A stretch of 64,000 nt of DNA from Fodinibacter luteus. GTDB lineage: Bacteria; Actinomycetota; Actinomycetes; Actinomycetales; Dermatophilaceae. The DNA lies in assembly GCF_039541575.1 (NCBI RefSeq), contig NZ_BAABGM010000004.1:68217-132216 (forward strand), read 5' to 3'. Below are positions 16,541 through 24,889 of the stretch, in pieces. Under the pieces are notes generated by a model. The model made no database searches. It was not told the origin of the DNA and was given only the letters and a program-made list of their open reading frames with translations. The translations under genes and the position numbers were made by a program. The stretch's first letter is position 1, and every line of letters begins with the position of its first letter.

Positions 16541-17488
16541 TCAGGCCGCGCCGCCCCTCGACCACCGCCGGTGGGCCCGGACGACCTGCAGCATGAAGCG
16601 CTCCGCCTCCAGCCGCAGACCGAGGACCGGGATCCGGAGCACGCGGTCGTCGCTCAGCACCACCTCGTTCTGTCGCAGCGCGTCGTCGACGACGGCCAGC
16701 GCCAGCGCATGGTGGCCGCCGTCGACCTCGACGACGAGGTCGATCCCCTCCCACTCGACGTCCAGGTAGGCCCGCCCGCCGGGCAGGGTGCGCACCACCT
16801 GGCGGCTCGGCTCGGGGAGGCCGTTCTCCCGGCACAGCCCCGCGAAGTCGAGCTCCCCGAGCGACCGCACACCGTCGCAGAGGTCTCCGACGGCCGCCCG
16901 CAGGAGCTGACGCCGGGGGCGTTCCATTCGGGTGGGGCAGCGGTGCCACGCCGCGAGCAGCCGGTCGGGCGTCGTCATCCGTTGCTGGAGCACGAGGCAC
17001 AGCACGAGCACGGCCTGGCGGTCGCTCGCGGCCCAGGCCGCCGCTGACACGGCTGCCGGCGCGACGTCGACCCTCGGCAGGCCCGCCGACCCCGTCGGCG
17101 GCATTCTCGTGCGCCGGTGCCGCCGGACCCCGGTGACCCGGTGGCTGCGGTTGCGCTTCGGCACGGACACGTCGGTCACCGTCGGCTCGAAGCCGGTGAG
17201 GCCCGACGCGACGAGGGCCGCGGCACCGTCGAGGGCCGAGCCGCCGCCGGTCTCCCACACGGCCTGCCACAGCCGCCCGGCGCCTCGGGGCTCGAGGTTG
17301 CCGATGACGACCGTGTGCCTGCCCCGGACGAGCCACCGCCCCGCGGCGACCTCGGTGCGCACGTCGGCCCTCGTCACACCGACGCCGCGAAGGTCCTTGC
17401 GGTGGGCCACTCCGTCGTGCTGCCGGGCGACTCGCTCGGCACGGCGGGCCCGCTCGGCGCGGGGTAGTCGGCGTCGGGAAGGTGGCAT
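16541..17488 (-). CDS. AbiEi-type N-terminal domain / DUF559-like nuclease-fold protein
   Basis: 315 residues. Residues about 10-60 (AERVARQHDGVAHRKDLRGV, then VTRADVRTEVAAGRWLVRGR) resemble the winged-helix domain of AbiEi-type antitoxins. The C-terminal YLDVEWEGIDLVVEVDGGHH followed by DDALRQNEVVL and VLRIPVLGLR resembles the DUF559/Vsr-like endonuclease fold, with D...ExD as putative catalytic residues. This two-domain protein is widespread and multi-copy in actinobacteria; its function is unproven, and no AbiEii-type toxin gene is adjacent. ATG at 17488. It is bounded on both sides by the repeat arrays at 16243-16540 and 17551-17724, in the same repeat orientation, and sits where rho and rpmE are normally neighbours. 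Confidence 0.75.
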   Translation of the reverse strand: MPPSRRRLPRAERARRAERVARQHDGVAHRKDLRGVGVTRADVRTEVAAGRWLVRGRHTVVIGNLEPRGAGRLWQAVWETGGGSALDGAAALVASGLTGFEPTVTDVSVPKRNRSHRVTGVRRHRRTRMPPTGSAGLPRVDVAPAAVSAAAWAASDRQAVLVLCLVLQQRMTTPDRLLAAWHRCPTRMERPRRQLLRAAVGDLCDGVRSLGELDFAGLCRENGLPEPSRQVVRTLPGGRAYLDVEWEGIDLVVEVDGGHHALALAVVDDALRQNEVVLSDDRVLRIPVLGLRLEAERFMLQVVRAHRRWSRGGAA

Positions 17489-17550
17489 ACCCCACTGTGT
17501 CCCCTCCGGAGCGCTACGCGCAGCGGTCGTCCACAGGCCCCCATCCCGAC

Positions 17551-17724
17551 GGATGCCGAGCGCGCGGCACCCCGCGCCCCCGACACCCCCAGCGCCACCG
17601 GGCTCCTCGGCAGGGATGCCGAGCGCGCGGCACCCCGCGCCCCTGACACCCCAGCACCACCGGGCTCCTCGGCAGGCATGCCAGACGCGCACCACCCCGC
17701 GCCCTTGGCACCCCAGCCTGCCCC
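17551..17724. repeat. Three further copies of the 62-bp repeat, 5' side of the AbiEi/DUF559 gene
   Basis: Units start near 17551, 17614 and 17675, in the same orientation as the array at 16243. The first two share a variant core (GAGCGCGCGGCACCCCGCGC); the third returns to the ACGCGCACCACCCCGCGCCC form. They are more diverged from each other than the other array, so this side may be older. It ends about 30 bp before the promoter of the next gene. Confidence 0.9.
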
Positions 17725-17753
17725 GAGGGCCAAGCGTCGTCGGTGGCTCCGCG

Positions 17754-17759
17754 TAGCGT
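17754..17759 (+). promoter_or_regulatory. -10 box of a leaderless promoter for the luciferase-like gene
   Basis: TAGCGT, 8 nt before the ATG at 17768, with no ribosome site between. Confidence 0.5.
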
Positions 17760-17767
17760 GGCCGAGC

Positions 17768-18622
17768 ATGAGGTTCGGAGCCGTCATCCCCTATGCCACC
17801 GAGCGCGAGTTCGCGCAGCTCGCCGCCGTCGCCGAGGAGGCGGGGTGGCACCAGGTCTTCTCGTGGGAGTCGGTCTGGGGGCAGGACGCCTGGGTCACCC
17901 TCGGGGCCGCCGCGATGGCGACCGAGCGGATCCGCCTCGGCACGCTCCTCACCCCGGCCGCCCGCCACCGCCCGTGGGACCTCGCCTCGCGGGTCGCCTC
18001 GGTCGACCGGCTCTCGAACGGGCGGGTCACCCTCGGGGTCGGACTCGGCGCCCTCCACGGCAACTGGCTCGCCTTCGAACCCGACGAGGGGCGGGCGGTC
18101 CGCGCCCGCAAGCTCGACGAGGTGCTCGACATCTACGCCGGCCTCATGGGCGGCCAGCCCTTCTCCTACACCGGCGAGCACTTCTCGGCCGCGCCCGTCA
18201 CCGAGCTCGTCCCTCCCCCGCCGGTCCAGCGCCCGCACCCGCCTGTGTGGTGCGTCGGTGCCCTCGTCCCGGGGCGCTCGAGGCAGCGTTCGCTCGAGCG
18301 CGCGGCCCGCTGGCAGGGCGTCTTCCCCGCCGTGGCCGGCGGGACCCTCGACGACCCCGGCTCGCACCTCACTCCCCCGGCCCTGCGCGAGGTCGTCGAC
18401 CGCATCGCGGCCCTGCGCTCCGACGCGGGCCTGACGATGGCCGGCTACGACGTCGTCGTCGAGGGCGACAGCCACGGCGGCTTCGGGGTGGTCCGCCCAC
18501 CGGTGCAGCAGTGGGCGGATGCGGGCGCCACGTGGTGGGTGGAGTCGTGGTGGGACCTCCCCGACTCCCCCGAGGGCCGGGCCGAGACCCGCCAGCGCCT
18601 CGCGCTCGGCCCGCGGTGGTGA
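17768..18622 (+). CDS. Luciferase-like (LLM class) flavin or F420-dependent oxidoreductase
   Basis: 284 residues, bacterial luciferase TIM-barrel: N-terminal MRFGAVIPYATEREFAQLAA, then ERIRLGTLLTPAARHRPWDLA and DRLSNGRVTLGVGLG, which are family motifs around the cofactor pocket. It is shorter than many family members. Whether it uses FMN or F420 cannot be told from motifs I can see. The substrate is unknown. The start at 17768 is fixed by the TAGCGT box 8 nt upstream. It overlaps the following acetyltransferase gene by 4 nt (GTGA), so the two form a small operon. Confidence 0.82.
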   Translation: MRFGAVIPYATEREFAQLAAVAEEAGWHQVFSWESVWGQDAWVTLGAAAMATERIRLGTLLTPAARHRPWDLASRVASVDRLSNGRVTLGVGLGALHGNWLAFEPDEGRAVRARKLDEVLDIYAGLMGGQPFSYTGEHFSAAPVTELVPPPPVQRPHPPVWCVGALVPGRSRQRSLERAARWQGVFPAVAGGTLDDPGSHLTPPALREVVDRIAALRSDAGLTMAGYDVVVEGDSHGGFGVVRPPVQQWADAGATWWVESWWDLPDSPEGRAETRQRLALGPRW

Positions 18623-19110
18623 GCGGCACGGCATCCGGCACCGTCGTCCGTGCGGCGACGGCCGCGGATGCCGAGGTGATGGTGCAGCTGCGCGCCGTCA
18701 TGTTCGAGGCCATGGGCACCGCGCCCCACGAGCTGGCCGACCCGGTGTGGCGGGCGGCCGCCCGCGAGTGGTTCCTCGCACGCACCGGCACGCCCGGGGT
18801 GCGCGTCGTCGTCGCGGAGGTGGCCGGCGAGGTCGCGGCGGGGGGCGTCGGCGAGGTCACCGCGCTCATCCCCGGGCCGAGCACGCCCAACGGCTCCGTG
18901 GGGCTCGTGTCCAGCGTGGCGACCTTCCCCGGCCACCGCGGCCGGGGCCTCGCGAGCGCGGTGACCGACGACCTGCTCGCGTGGTTCGCCGAGCGCACCG
19001 ACGTCACCCGGGTCGACCTCTTCGCCACGGATGCCGGCGCACGCATCTACGCGCCGAGCGGCTTCGCGGTGCGCGCGTTCCCGGCGATGTCCCTACCCGT
19101 CGGGCGCTGA
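18619..19110 (+). CDS. GNAT-family N-acetyltransferase
   Basis: 163 residues. VSSVATFPGHRGRGLASAVTDDL contains the acetyl-CoA pyrophosphate-binding R/Q-x-x-G-x-G/A loop (here HRGRGLA), and GARIYAPSGFAVR is the C-terminal family motif. The substrate is unknown. The GTG at 18619 overlaps the upstream stop (GTGA); a GTG one codon earlier is equally possible. Convergent with rho, with a hairpin between them. Confidence 0.82.
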   Translation: MSGTASGTVVRAATAADAEVMVQLRAVMFEAMGTAPHELADPVWRAAAREWFLARTGTPGVRVVVAEVAGEVAAGGVGEVTALIPGPSTPNGSVGLVSSVATFPGHRGRGLASAVTDDLLAWFAERTDVTRVDLFATDAGARIYAPSGFAVRAFPAMSLPVGR

Positions 19111-19204
19111 GGCCGGCCTGCTCGTCGACCCAGGAGGCCGCGAGGCCGCGAGGCCCACGATCGACCCCTCCCGCTCGAGGTGTCGCGGTATGAGCCGCCC
19201 GAGG

Positions 19205-19234
19205 GCCGGCACGTCAAACGGATGCCGTGCCGGC
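19205..19234. terminator. Bidirectional terminator hairpin between the GNAT gene and rho
   Basis: Nine-pair perfect stem GCCGGCACG/CGTGCCGGC with a 12-nt loop, in the gap between convergent genes. The right arm overlaps a GGATGCCGTG word. Confidence 0.65.
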
Positions 19235-19256
19235 GCCTCCACTCGGGCCGTGCGGG

Positions 19257-21248
19257 TCAGGCGTCCTCGTCGTCGAGCCGGATCGTCGCGGTCTGCTGCA
19301 CCTGGGTGAGGAACTCGTAGTTGTTCTTCGTCTTGCGCAGCCGGTCGAGGAGCAGCTCGATGCCCTGCTGGGAGTCCAGGGCCGCGAGGACGCGGCGCAG
19401 CTTCCACATGATCCGCAGCTCCTCGGGAGCGAGCAGGATCTCCTCCTTGCGGGTGCCCGAGTTGTTGACGTCGACGGCCGGGAAGATCCGCCGGTTCGCG
19501 AGCTGGCGGTCGAGCTTGAGCTCCATGTTGCCGGTGCCCTTGAACTCCTCGAAGATGACCTCGTCCATCCGCGAACCGGTCTCGACGAGGGCCGTCGCGA
19601 GGATGGTCAGCGAGCCGCCGTCCTCGATGTTGCGCGCGGCGCCGAAGAACTTCTTCGGTGGGTAGAGCGCGGCCGAGTCGACGCCCCCGGAGAGGATGCG
19701 TCCGCTCGCGGGCGCCGAGAGGTTGTAGGCCCGGCCGAGCTTCGTGATCGAGTCGAGGAGCACGACGACGTCGTGGCCCATCTCGACGAGGCGCTTGGCG
19801 CGCTCGATGGCCAGCTCGGCGACGGTCGTGTGGTCGTCGGCGGGGCGGTCGAAGGTCGAGGAGATGACCTCGCCCTTGACGGCCCGCTGCATGTCCGTGA
19901 CCTCCTCCGGACGCTCGTCGACGAGCACGACCATGAGGTGGCACTCCGGGTTGTTCGTCGTGATGGCGTTCGCGATGGCCTGCATGACCATCGTCTTGCC
20001 GGCCTTGGCCGGGGCGACGATGAGGCCGCGCTGCCCCTTGCCGATCGGGGCGACGAGGTCGATGATCCGCGTCGTGAGCAGGTTCTGCTCGGTCTCGAGC
20101 CGCAGCCGGTCCTGGGGGTAGAGGGGGGTCAGCTTCGCGAACTCCGGGCGACGGCGGGCCTCGTCGGGCGTCATGCCGTTGACGGTGTCGAGCTGCGCCA
20201 GGGGGGTGTACTTCTGGCGGCTGCTGCGCCCACCGACGCTCTGCTGCTGCGCTTCCTCGCCCTCGCGGGTGGCCTTGATCGAGCCGGTGACGGCGTCGCC
20301 CTTGCGCAGGCCGTGCCGCTTGACCATCTGGAGCGGGACGTAGACGTCACTGCCACCCGGCAGGTAACCGGTCGTGCGCACGAAGGCGTAGGTGTCGAGG
20401 ATGTCGAGGATGCCGGCGACGGGCACGAGGACGTCGTCCTCGGTGACCGCCTGGTCGACCACCGTGTCGATCGGGACACCCTCCGCGCCCTGCGCGCGGC
20501 GCTTGTCGCGGTTGCGCCCGCGGTTGCGGCGGCGGCGCCCGCCGCGGCCCTCCTCGTCGTCGAACCGGTTCTGGCCCTGCGTGCCCTGACCCTGCGGCCC
20601 ACCCTGGGGCGGGGCACCCTGAGCACCCTCGACCTGGCCGCCCTGCGACGCGGTGTCACGGCGCTCGCCGCTGTCCTGGCGGTCGCGGTTCTGGCCACCG
20701 CGCTCACCGCGGTCCTGGCGGCCCTGCCGGTCCGGACGCTCCTGCCGGTCCGGACGCTCCTGTCGGTCCGGACGCTCCTGTCGGTCCTCGCCCGCCTGCC
20801 CCTCACCGCGCTCGCGGGGCTCAGCACGGTGGGCACCCGTCCCGGCGCGCCCGGACCGCTGCTCCGGCGCATCGCTGGCCTGCTCCCGCTGGTCGCGCTC
20901 CTGAGCGGACTGCTCGCGCTCCTGCGTCGGCTGTTCGCGCTCCGGCGTGGTCTGCTCGCGCTCCTGCGTGGGCTGTTCGCGCTGCTCGCCGTGCTCGCTG
21001 CGCCCCTCCCCGGCGGCCCGGTTCGGCCGCCGGCGCGGGGCCGCGGTGCTCGCCGGCCCGCTCTCGCCGTTCTGGCGCGCCTTGATGGCGGCGACGAGGT
21101 CGCCCTTGCGCATCTTGGCCGTGCCGCTGATGCCCATGCTCGAGGCCAGGCCCTGGAGCTCGGCCAACCGCATGGCCGTGAGCGCTCCGGAGCGGCGCGG
21201 GCTGGTGCCCGAGGTCGCCGCGGCCTCGAGAGTGGTGGTGTCTGTCAC
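19257..21248 (-). CDS. rho: Transcription termination factor Rho with long disordered insert
   Basis: 663 residues. Residues 22-60 form the Rho N-terminal helical domain (LTAMRLAELQGLASSMGI). About 61-255 is low-complexity Arg/Glu/Gln/Asp/Gly sequence. The RNA-binding domain starts near 270 (TYAFVRTTGYLPGGSDVYV), and the ATPase follows with P-loop APAKAGKTMV near 412-420 and the C-terminal LLDRLRKTKNNYEFLTQVQ. Actinobacterial Rho proteins are known for such inserts, which aid RNA binding. The GTG at 21248 has AAGGA upstream; an in-frame ATG at 21296 would extend it. Not next to rpmE, unlike most relatives. Confidence 0.96.
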   Translation of the reverse strand: MTDTTTLEAAATSGTSPRRSGALTAMRLAELQGLASSMGISGTAKMRKGDLVAAIKARQNGESGPASTAAPRRRPNRAAGEGRSEHGEQREQPTQEREQTTPEREQPTQEREQSAQERDQREQASDAPEQRSGRAGTGAHRAEPRERGEGQAGEDRQERPDRQERPDRQERPDRQGRQDRGERGGQNRDRQDSGERRDTASQGGQVEGAQGAPPQGGPQGQGTQGQNRFDDEEGRGGRRRRNRGRNRDKRRAQGAEGVPIDTVVDQAVTEDDVLVPVAGILDILDTYAFVRTTGYLPGGSDVYVPLQMVKRHGLRKGDAVTGSIKATREGEEAQQQSVGGRSSRQKYTPLAQLDTVNGMTPDEARRRPEFAKLTPLYPQDRLRLETEQNLLTTRIIDLVAPIGKGQRGLIVAPAKAGKTMVMQAIANAITTNNPECHLMVVLVDERPEEVTDMQRAVKGEVISSTFDRPADDHTTVAELAIERAKRLVEMGHDVVVLLDSITKLGRAYNLSAPASGRILSGGVDSAALYPPKKFFGAARNIEDGGSLTILATALVETGSRMDEVIFEEFKGTGNMELKLDRQLANRRIFPAVDVNNSGTRKEEILLAPEELRIMWKLRRVLAALDSQQGIELLLDRLRKTKNNYEFLTQVQQTATIRLDDEDA
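20733..20786 (-). repeat. 18-bp tandem repeat inside rho coding the hexapeptide DRQERP three times
   Basis: Residues 155-172 of Rho read DRQERP three times and continue as DRQGRQ. DNA copies are nearly identical (GGTCCGGACGCTCCTGYC on the plus strand), so slippage could change the length in units of six residues. Confidence 0.88.
20880..20984 (-). repeat. 21-bp imperfect tandem repeat inside rho (heptapeptide EREQPTQ-like, five units)
   Basis: Residues 89-123 read as QREQPTQ, EREQTTP, EREQPTQ, EREQSAQ, ERDQREQ. This is the first repetitive block of the disordered insert. Confidence 0.85.
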
Positions 21249-21491
21249 GAAGGATCCTTCCCCTCGCTCGTGGATGGCCTCGATACGGCCGATCATCGGG
21301 AGCCCACGCCGGGCCCGCAGCGCATGGCTGGGCGGGGGCCCAGGTCGTGGAGGGCGACTCGCGGCAGGCAACGGGACGACTACCCCGGCATCGACTGCGG
21401 TCGCGGACCCAGAGTAGCACCGCGCGCTGAGCGGGCCGTCGACCGCCGCGCCGCGGGAGGACGGGCCGACCGGGACCGGCCGGGTCGCGGC

Positions 21492-22436
21492 TCAGCCGCG
21501 CGAGAGCACCGCGACGCACGCCCCGCGCTCGGGGATGCCGGGCGTCAGCACCCGCCAGCCGTCGCCGCCGTGGGTGCGCACCGCGGGGACGTGCTCGCGC
21601 AGGGCGAGGACGAGCACGGACGGCCCGGCCCCGGAGATGACCGCGGCGTGCCCCTCGTGGCGCAGCCGGTCGACGAGACCCATCGACGCGGGGTACGAGG
21701 ACCGGCGGGCCTCCTGGTGGAGCCAGTCGCGGGTCGCGGCGAGCAGGTGCTGCGGGGCCGCCCCGACGGCGTGCGCGAGCAGCGCCGCCCGCGCGGAGTT
21801 CGCCGCGGCATCCGCGAGGCGCACCTGCTGGGGCAGCACGGAGCGGGCCTTGGCCGTCGACAGCTGGACGTCGGGCGCGAAGACGACCGGCTCGAGGTCG
21901 GGGTGGACGGGCAGGTGCACCGTCGTCGTCGTCTGGTCGTCGTCGGACCACGACAGGGTGCAGCCGCCGTGCACGCTCGCGGAGGCGTTGTCCGGGTGGC
22001 CCTCGAGGCGCGAGGCGAGGTCGTTCGCGAAGCCGAGGTCGACGGCCTCGCCCGAGGCGCCGCGCGAGACGTCGTGCAGCGCCTGGGCGGCGACGATGCC
22101 GGTGACGATGGCCGTCGCGGAGGAGCCCATCCCCCTCCCGTGCGGCACGGAGTTGGTGCACTCGAGCCGCAGCCCCGCGGGCGGCTCGACCCCGAGCTCG
22201 GCCCAGGCGACCTGCATGGCGCGGTGCACGAGGTGGGTGCCGTCGAGCGGCACGGTGCCGGCCCCCTCACCGTCCACGGTCACGACGAGCCCGGGGGCCG
22301 TCGTGACGCTCGCCCGGCAGGTGTCCCAGACGCCGAGAGCGCAGCCGACCGAGTCGAAGCCCGGCCCGAGGTTGGCGCTGCTCGCGGGGACGCGCACCTC
22401 GACGGCGACCCCGGGCCGCAGCCGCTCGGTGCTCAC
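21492..22436 (-). CDS. thrB: Homoserine kinase
   Basis: 314 residues, GHMP kinase family: SSANLGPGFDSVGCALGVWD near the N-terminus, ATP loop PHGRGMGSSATAIVTG, and the C-terminal AVISGAGPSVLVLA motif. It phosphorylates homoserine for ThrC. The GTG at 22436 overlaps the thrC stop (GTGA). It is the last gene of lysA-hom-thrC-thrB, all on the minus strand. The 243 bp to the rho start contain rho's leader. Confidence 0.95.
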   Translation of the reverse strand: MSTERLRPGVAVEVRVPASSANLGPGFDSVGCALGVWDTCRASVTTAPGLVVTVDGEGAGTVPLDGTHLVHRAMQVAWAELGVEPPAGLRLECTNSVPHGRGMGSSATAIVTGIVAAQALHDVSRGASGEAVDLGFANDLASRLEGHPDNASASVHGGCTLSWSDDDQTTTTVHLPVHPDLEPVVFAPDVQLSTAKARSVLPQQVRLADAAANSARAALLAHAVGAAPQHLLAATRDWLHQEARRSSYPASMGLVDRLRHEGHAAVISGAGPSVLVLALREHVPAVRTHGGDGWRVLTPGIPERGACVAVLSRG

Positions 22437-23536
22437 CCGTCGAGGCCCAGGGCCGCCGCGACGCTGAACGCGTCGACCGGGACGCGCACCGGCCGGACCT
22501 CCTCGCCGTCGGGCGTGCGCAGCGCCCACTGGGGGTCCTTGAGCCCGTGCCCGGTCACCGTGCAGACGACGGTGGCGTCGCGCGGCAGGATGCCGGCCCG
22601 GTGGGCCTTGAGCAGGCCGGCGATGCTCGCCGCCGAGCCGGGCTCGACGAAGACCCCCTCGGTCGCGGACAGGACCCGGTGGCCCTCGAGGATCTCCTCG
22701 TCGGTGACGGCCTCGATCCGGCCGCCGGACTCGTCGCGTGCAGCCTCGGCCTGCGCCCAGGACGCGGGGTTCCCGATCCGGATGGCGGTGGCGATGGTCT
22801 CCGGGTCGTCCACCGGGTGGCCGAGCACGATGGGGGCGGCGCCGGCGGCCTGGAAGCCCCACATCCGGGGTCGCCGGGTGGCGACGGGGTCGAGCACCGC
22901 ACCGTTGACACCGGGCGTGGGTGTGGCGTACTCGCCGTAGCCCCGCCAGTAGGCCGTGATGTTGCCGGCGTTTCCGACCGGGAGGATGTGGATGTCGGGG
23001 GCGTCGCCGAGGGCGTCGACGACCTCGAACGCGGCCGTCTTCTGGCCCTCGATCCGGGCCGGGTTGACCGAGTTGACGAGCTCGACGGGGTAGGCCTCGG
23101 CGAGCTTGCGGGCCACCGTGAGGCAGTCGTCGAAGTTGCCCTCGACCTGGATGAGTGTGGCGCCGTGCGCGACGGCCTGGCTCAGCTTGCCCATCGAGAT
23201 CTTGCCCTCGGGGACGAGGACGGCGCAGGTCATCCCGGCCTTGGTCGCGTAGGCGGCCGCGCTCGCGCTCGTGTTGCCCGTGCTCGCGCAGATGACGGCC
23301 TTCGCCCCGTGCAGCTTCGCCATCGAGATCGCGGTGGTCATGCCGCGGTCCTTGAACGAGGCGGTGGGGTTCAGGCCCTCGAACTTGACGAGGATGTTGG
23401 CCCCGGTCAGCTCCGACAGGTTCTCGCACGGGATGAGCGGGGTGCCGCCCTCCTGGAGCGTCACGACCGGGGCGCCCTGCAGCATCGGCAGGCGCTCGGC
23501 GTACTCGCGGATGACTCCACGCCACAGGTGAGCCAC
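22433..23536 (-). CDS. thrC: Threonine synthase
   Basis: 367 residues, fold-type II PLP enzyme. The PLP lysine is K62 in LNPTASFKDRGMT; TGNTSASAAAYA and PVGNAGNITAYW are the phosphate and cofactor loops. It converts O-phosphohomoserine to threonine. It is the shorter class of threonine synthase that is normal in actinobacteria. It starts 3 nt after the hom stop and ends in an overlap with thrB. Confidence 0.95.
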   Translation of the reverse strand: MAHLWRGVIREYAERLPMLQGAPVVTLQEGGTPLIPCENLSELTGANILVKFEGLNPTASFKDRGMTTAISMAKLHGAKAVICASTGNTSASAAAYATKAGMTCAVLVPEGKISMGKLSQAVAHGATLIQVEGNFDDCLTVARKLAEAYPVELVNSVNPARIEGQKTAAFEVVDALGDAPDIHILPVGNAGNITAYWRGYGEYATPTPGVNGAVLDPVATRRPRMWGFQAAGAAPIVLGHPVDDPETIATAIRIGNPASWAQAEAARDESGGRIEAVTDEEILEGHRVLSATEGVFVEPGSAASIAGLLKAHRAGILPRDATVVCTVTGHGLKDPQWALRTPDGEEVRPVRVPVDAFSVAAALGLDG

Positions 23537-23539
23537 GGC

Positions 23540-24889
23540 TCAGGCCCCTTCCACGCGCAGGACGGACGCGACGTCGTCGACGGACTCGAGCTCGGCGAGC
23601 GCGTCGACGGTCGCGGCGAGCGCGGCATCCGACGCGGCGTGGGTGACGACGATGAGCTTGGCCCGCTCCCCCTCCCCGGGAGCCGCCTGCTGCCGCACCG
23701 TCTCGATCGAGACGTCGTGGGCCGCGAAGGCCGTGGCGACCTGGGCGAGGACACCCGGCCGGTCGGCGACGTCGAGGCTGATGTGGTACCTCGTGCGGGA
23801 CCGACCCATCTCGACGACGGGCAGGTCGGCGTAGGCCGACTCCCCCGGCCCGCGACCACCGGCCACGCGGTGCCGGGCCACGGCGACGACGTCGCCGAGC
23901 ACGGCGGATGCCGTCGGGTCGCCCCCCGCTCCTCGGCCGTAGAACATGAGCGGGCCGGCGGCGCTCGCCTCGACGAAGACCGCGTTGAAGGCGTCGCGCA
24001 CGCTCGCGAGCGGGTGGCTGCGCGGGATCATCGCCGGGTGCACGCGCACGCTCACGGCATCCCCGCCGTCCGGCCCCGTGACGCGCTCGCAGATCGCGAG
24101 CAGCTTGACGACGCAGTCCATGTCGCGGGCGGCCTGGATGTCGCCCGCCGTGACCTCGGTGATGCCCTCGCGGTAGACGTCGCCCGAGGACACCCGGGTG
24201 TGGAAGGCGAGGCTGGCGAGGATCGCGGCCTTGGCCGCCGCGTCGAAGCCCTCGACGTCGGCGGTCGGGTCGGCCTCGGCGTAGCCGAGCGCCTGCGCCT
24301 GCTCGACGGTCTCGGCGAAGCCGGCGCCGCTCGTGTCCATCCGGTCGAGGACGAAGTTCGTCGTGCCGTTGACGATCCCCAGCACCCGGCGCACGTCGTC
24401 GCCGGCGAGGGACTCCCGGATCGGTCGCAGGATCGGGATCGCCCCTGCGACCGCGGCCTCGTAGTAGAGGTCGACGTCGGCGGCGTCGGCGGCGGCGTAC
24501 AGCGTCGGGCCGTCCTCGGCGAGCAGGGCCTTGTTCGCCGACACGACGGAGGCGCCGTGCGCCATCGCGCGCAGGATGAGCTCGCGCGCGGGGTCGATGC
24601 CGCCGATGACCTCGATGACGATGTCGGCGCGCTCGACGAGCCCGTCGGCATCCGCCGTGAACAGCGTCGGGTCGACGGGGACGTCGGGGCGGGGGCGCTG
24701 GGGGCGCCGCACCGCGATGCCGACGAGCTGCAGGGGTGCGCCGACGCGGGCGGCGAGGTCGTCGGCGTGGTCGACGAGCTGCCGCGCGACGGCCGAGCCC
24801 ACGACGCCGCAGCCGAGCAGGGCGACGCGCAGGGGGGCACCGGGTTCGTGCGCCATGGTGGGGTCCATCTCCTCGCTGTCGGTCCTCAC
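23540..24889 (-). CDS. hom: Homoserine dehydrogenase with C-terminal ACT domain
   Basis: About 440 residues. NAD(P) site VALLGCGVVGSAVARQL, catalytic domain with GIVNGTTNFVLDRM, and a C-terminal ACT domain from about 355 (YHISLDVADRPGVLAQVA) that binds threonine for feedback control. It reduces aspartate semialdehyde to homoserine. The start is uncertain: a GTG at 24889 overlaps the lysA stop (GTGA) and is used here, while an ATG at 24856 has GAGGAG 12 nt upstream and would shorten the protein by 11 residues. Confidence 0.94.
   Translation of the reverse strand: MRTDSEEMDPTMAHEPGAPLRVALLGCGVVGSAVARQLVDHADDLAARVGAPLQLVGIAVRRPQRPRPDVPVDPTLFTADADGLVERADIVIEVIGGIDPARELILRAMAHGASVVSANKALLAEDGPTLYAAADAADVDLYYEAAVAGAIPILRPIRESLAGDDVRRVLGIVNGTTNFVLDRMDTSGAGFAETVEQAQALGYAEADPTADVEGFDAAAKAAILASLAFHTRVSSGDVYREGITEVTAGDIQAARDMDCVVKLLAICERVTGPDGGDAVSVRVHPAMIPRSHPLASVRDAFNAVFVEASAAGPLMFYGRGAGGDPTASAVLGDVVAVARHRVAGGRGPGESAYADLPVVEMGRSRTRYHISLDVADRPGVLAQVATAFAAHDVSIETVRQQAAPGEGERAKLIVVTHAASDAALAATVDALAELESVDDVASVLRVEGA

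Noticed and set aside
16243..17724. CRISPR array
   Set aside because: Units are regular but there are no unique spacers; differences are confined to subtype changes, and no cas genes are present.
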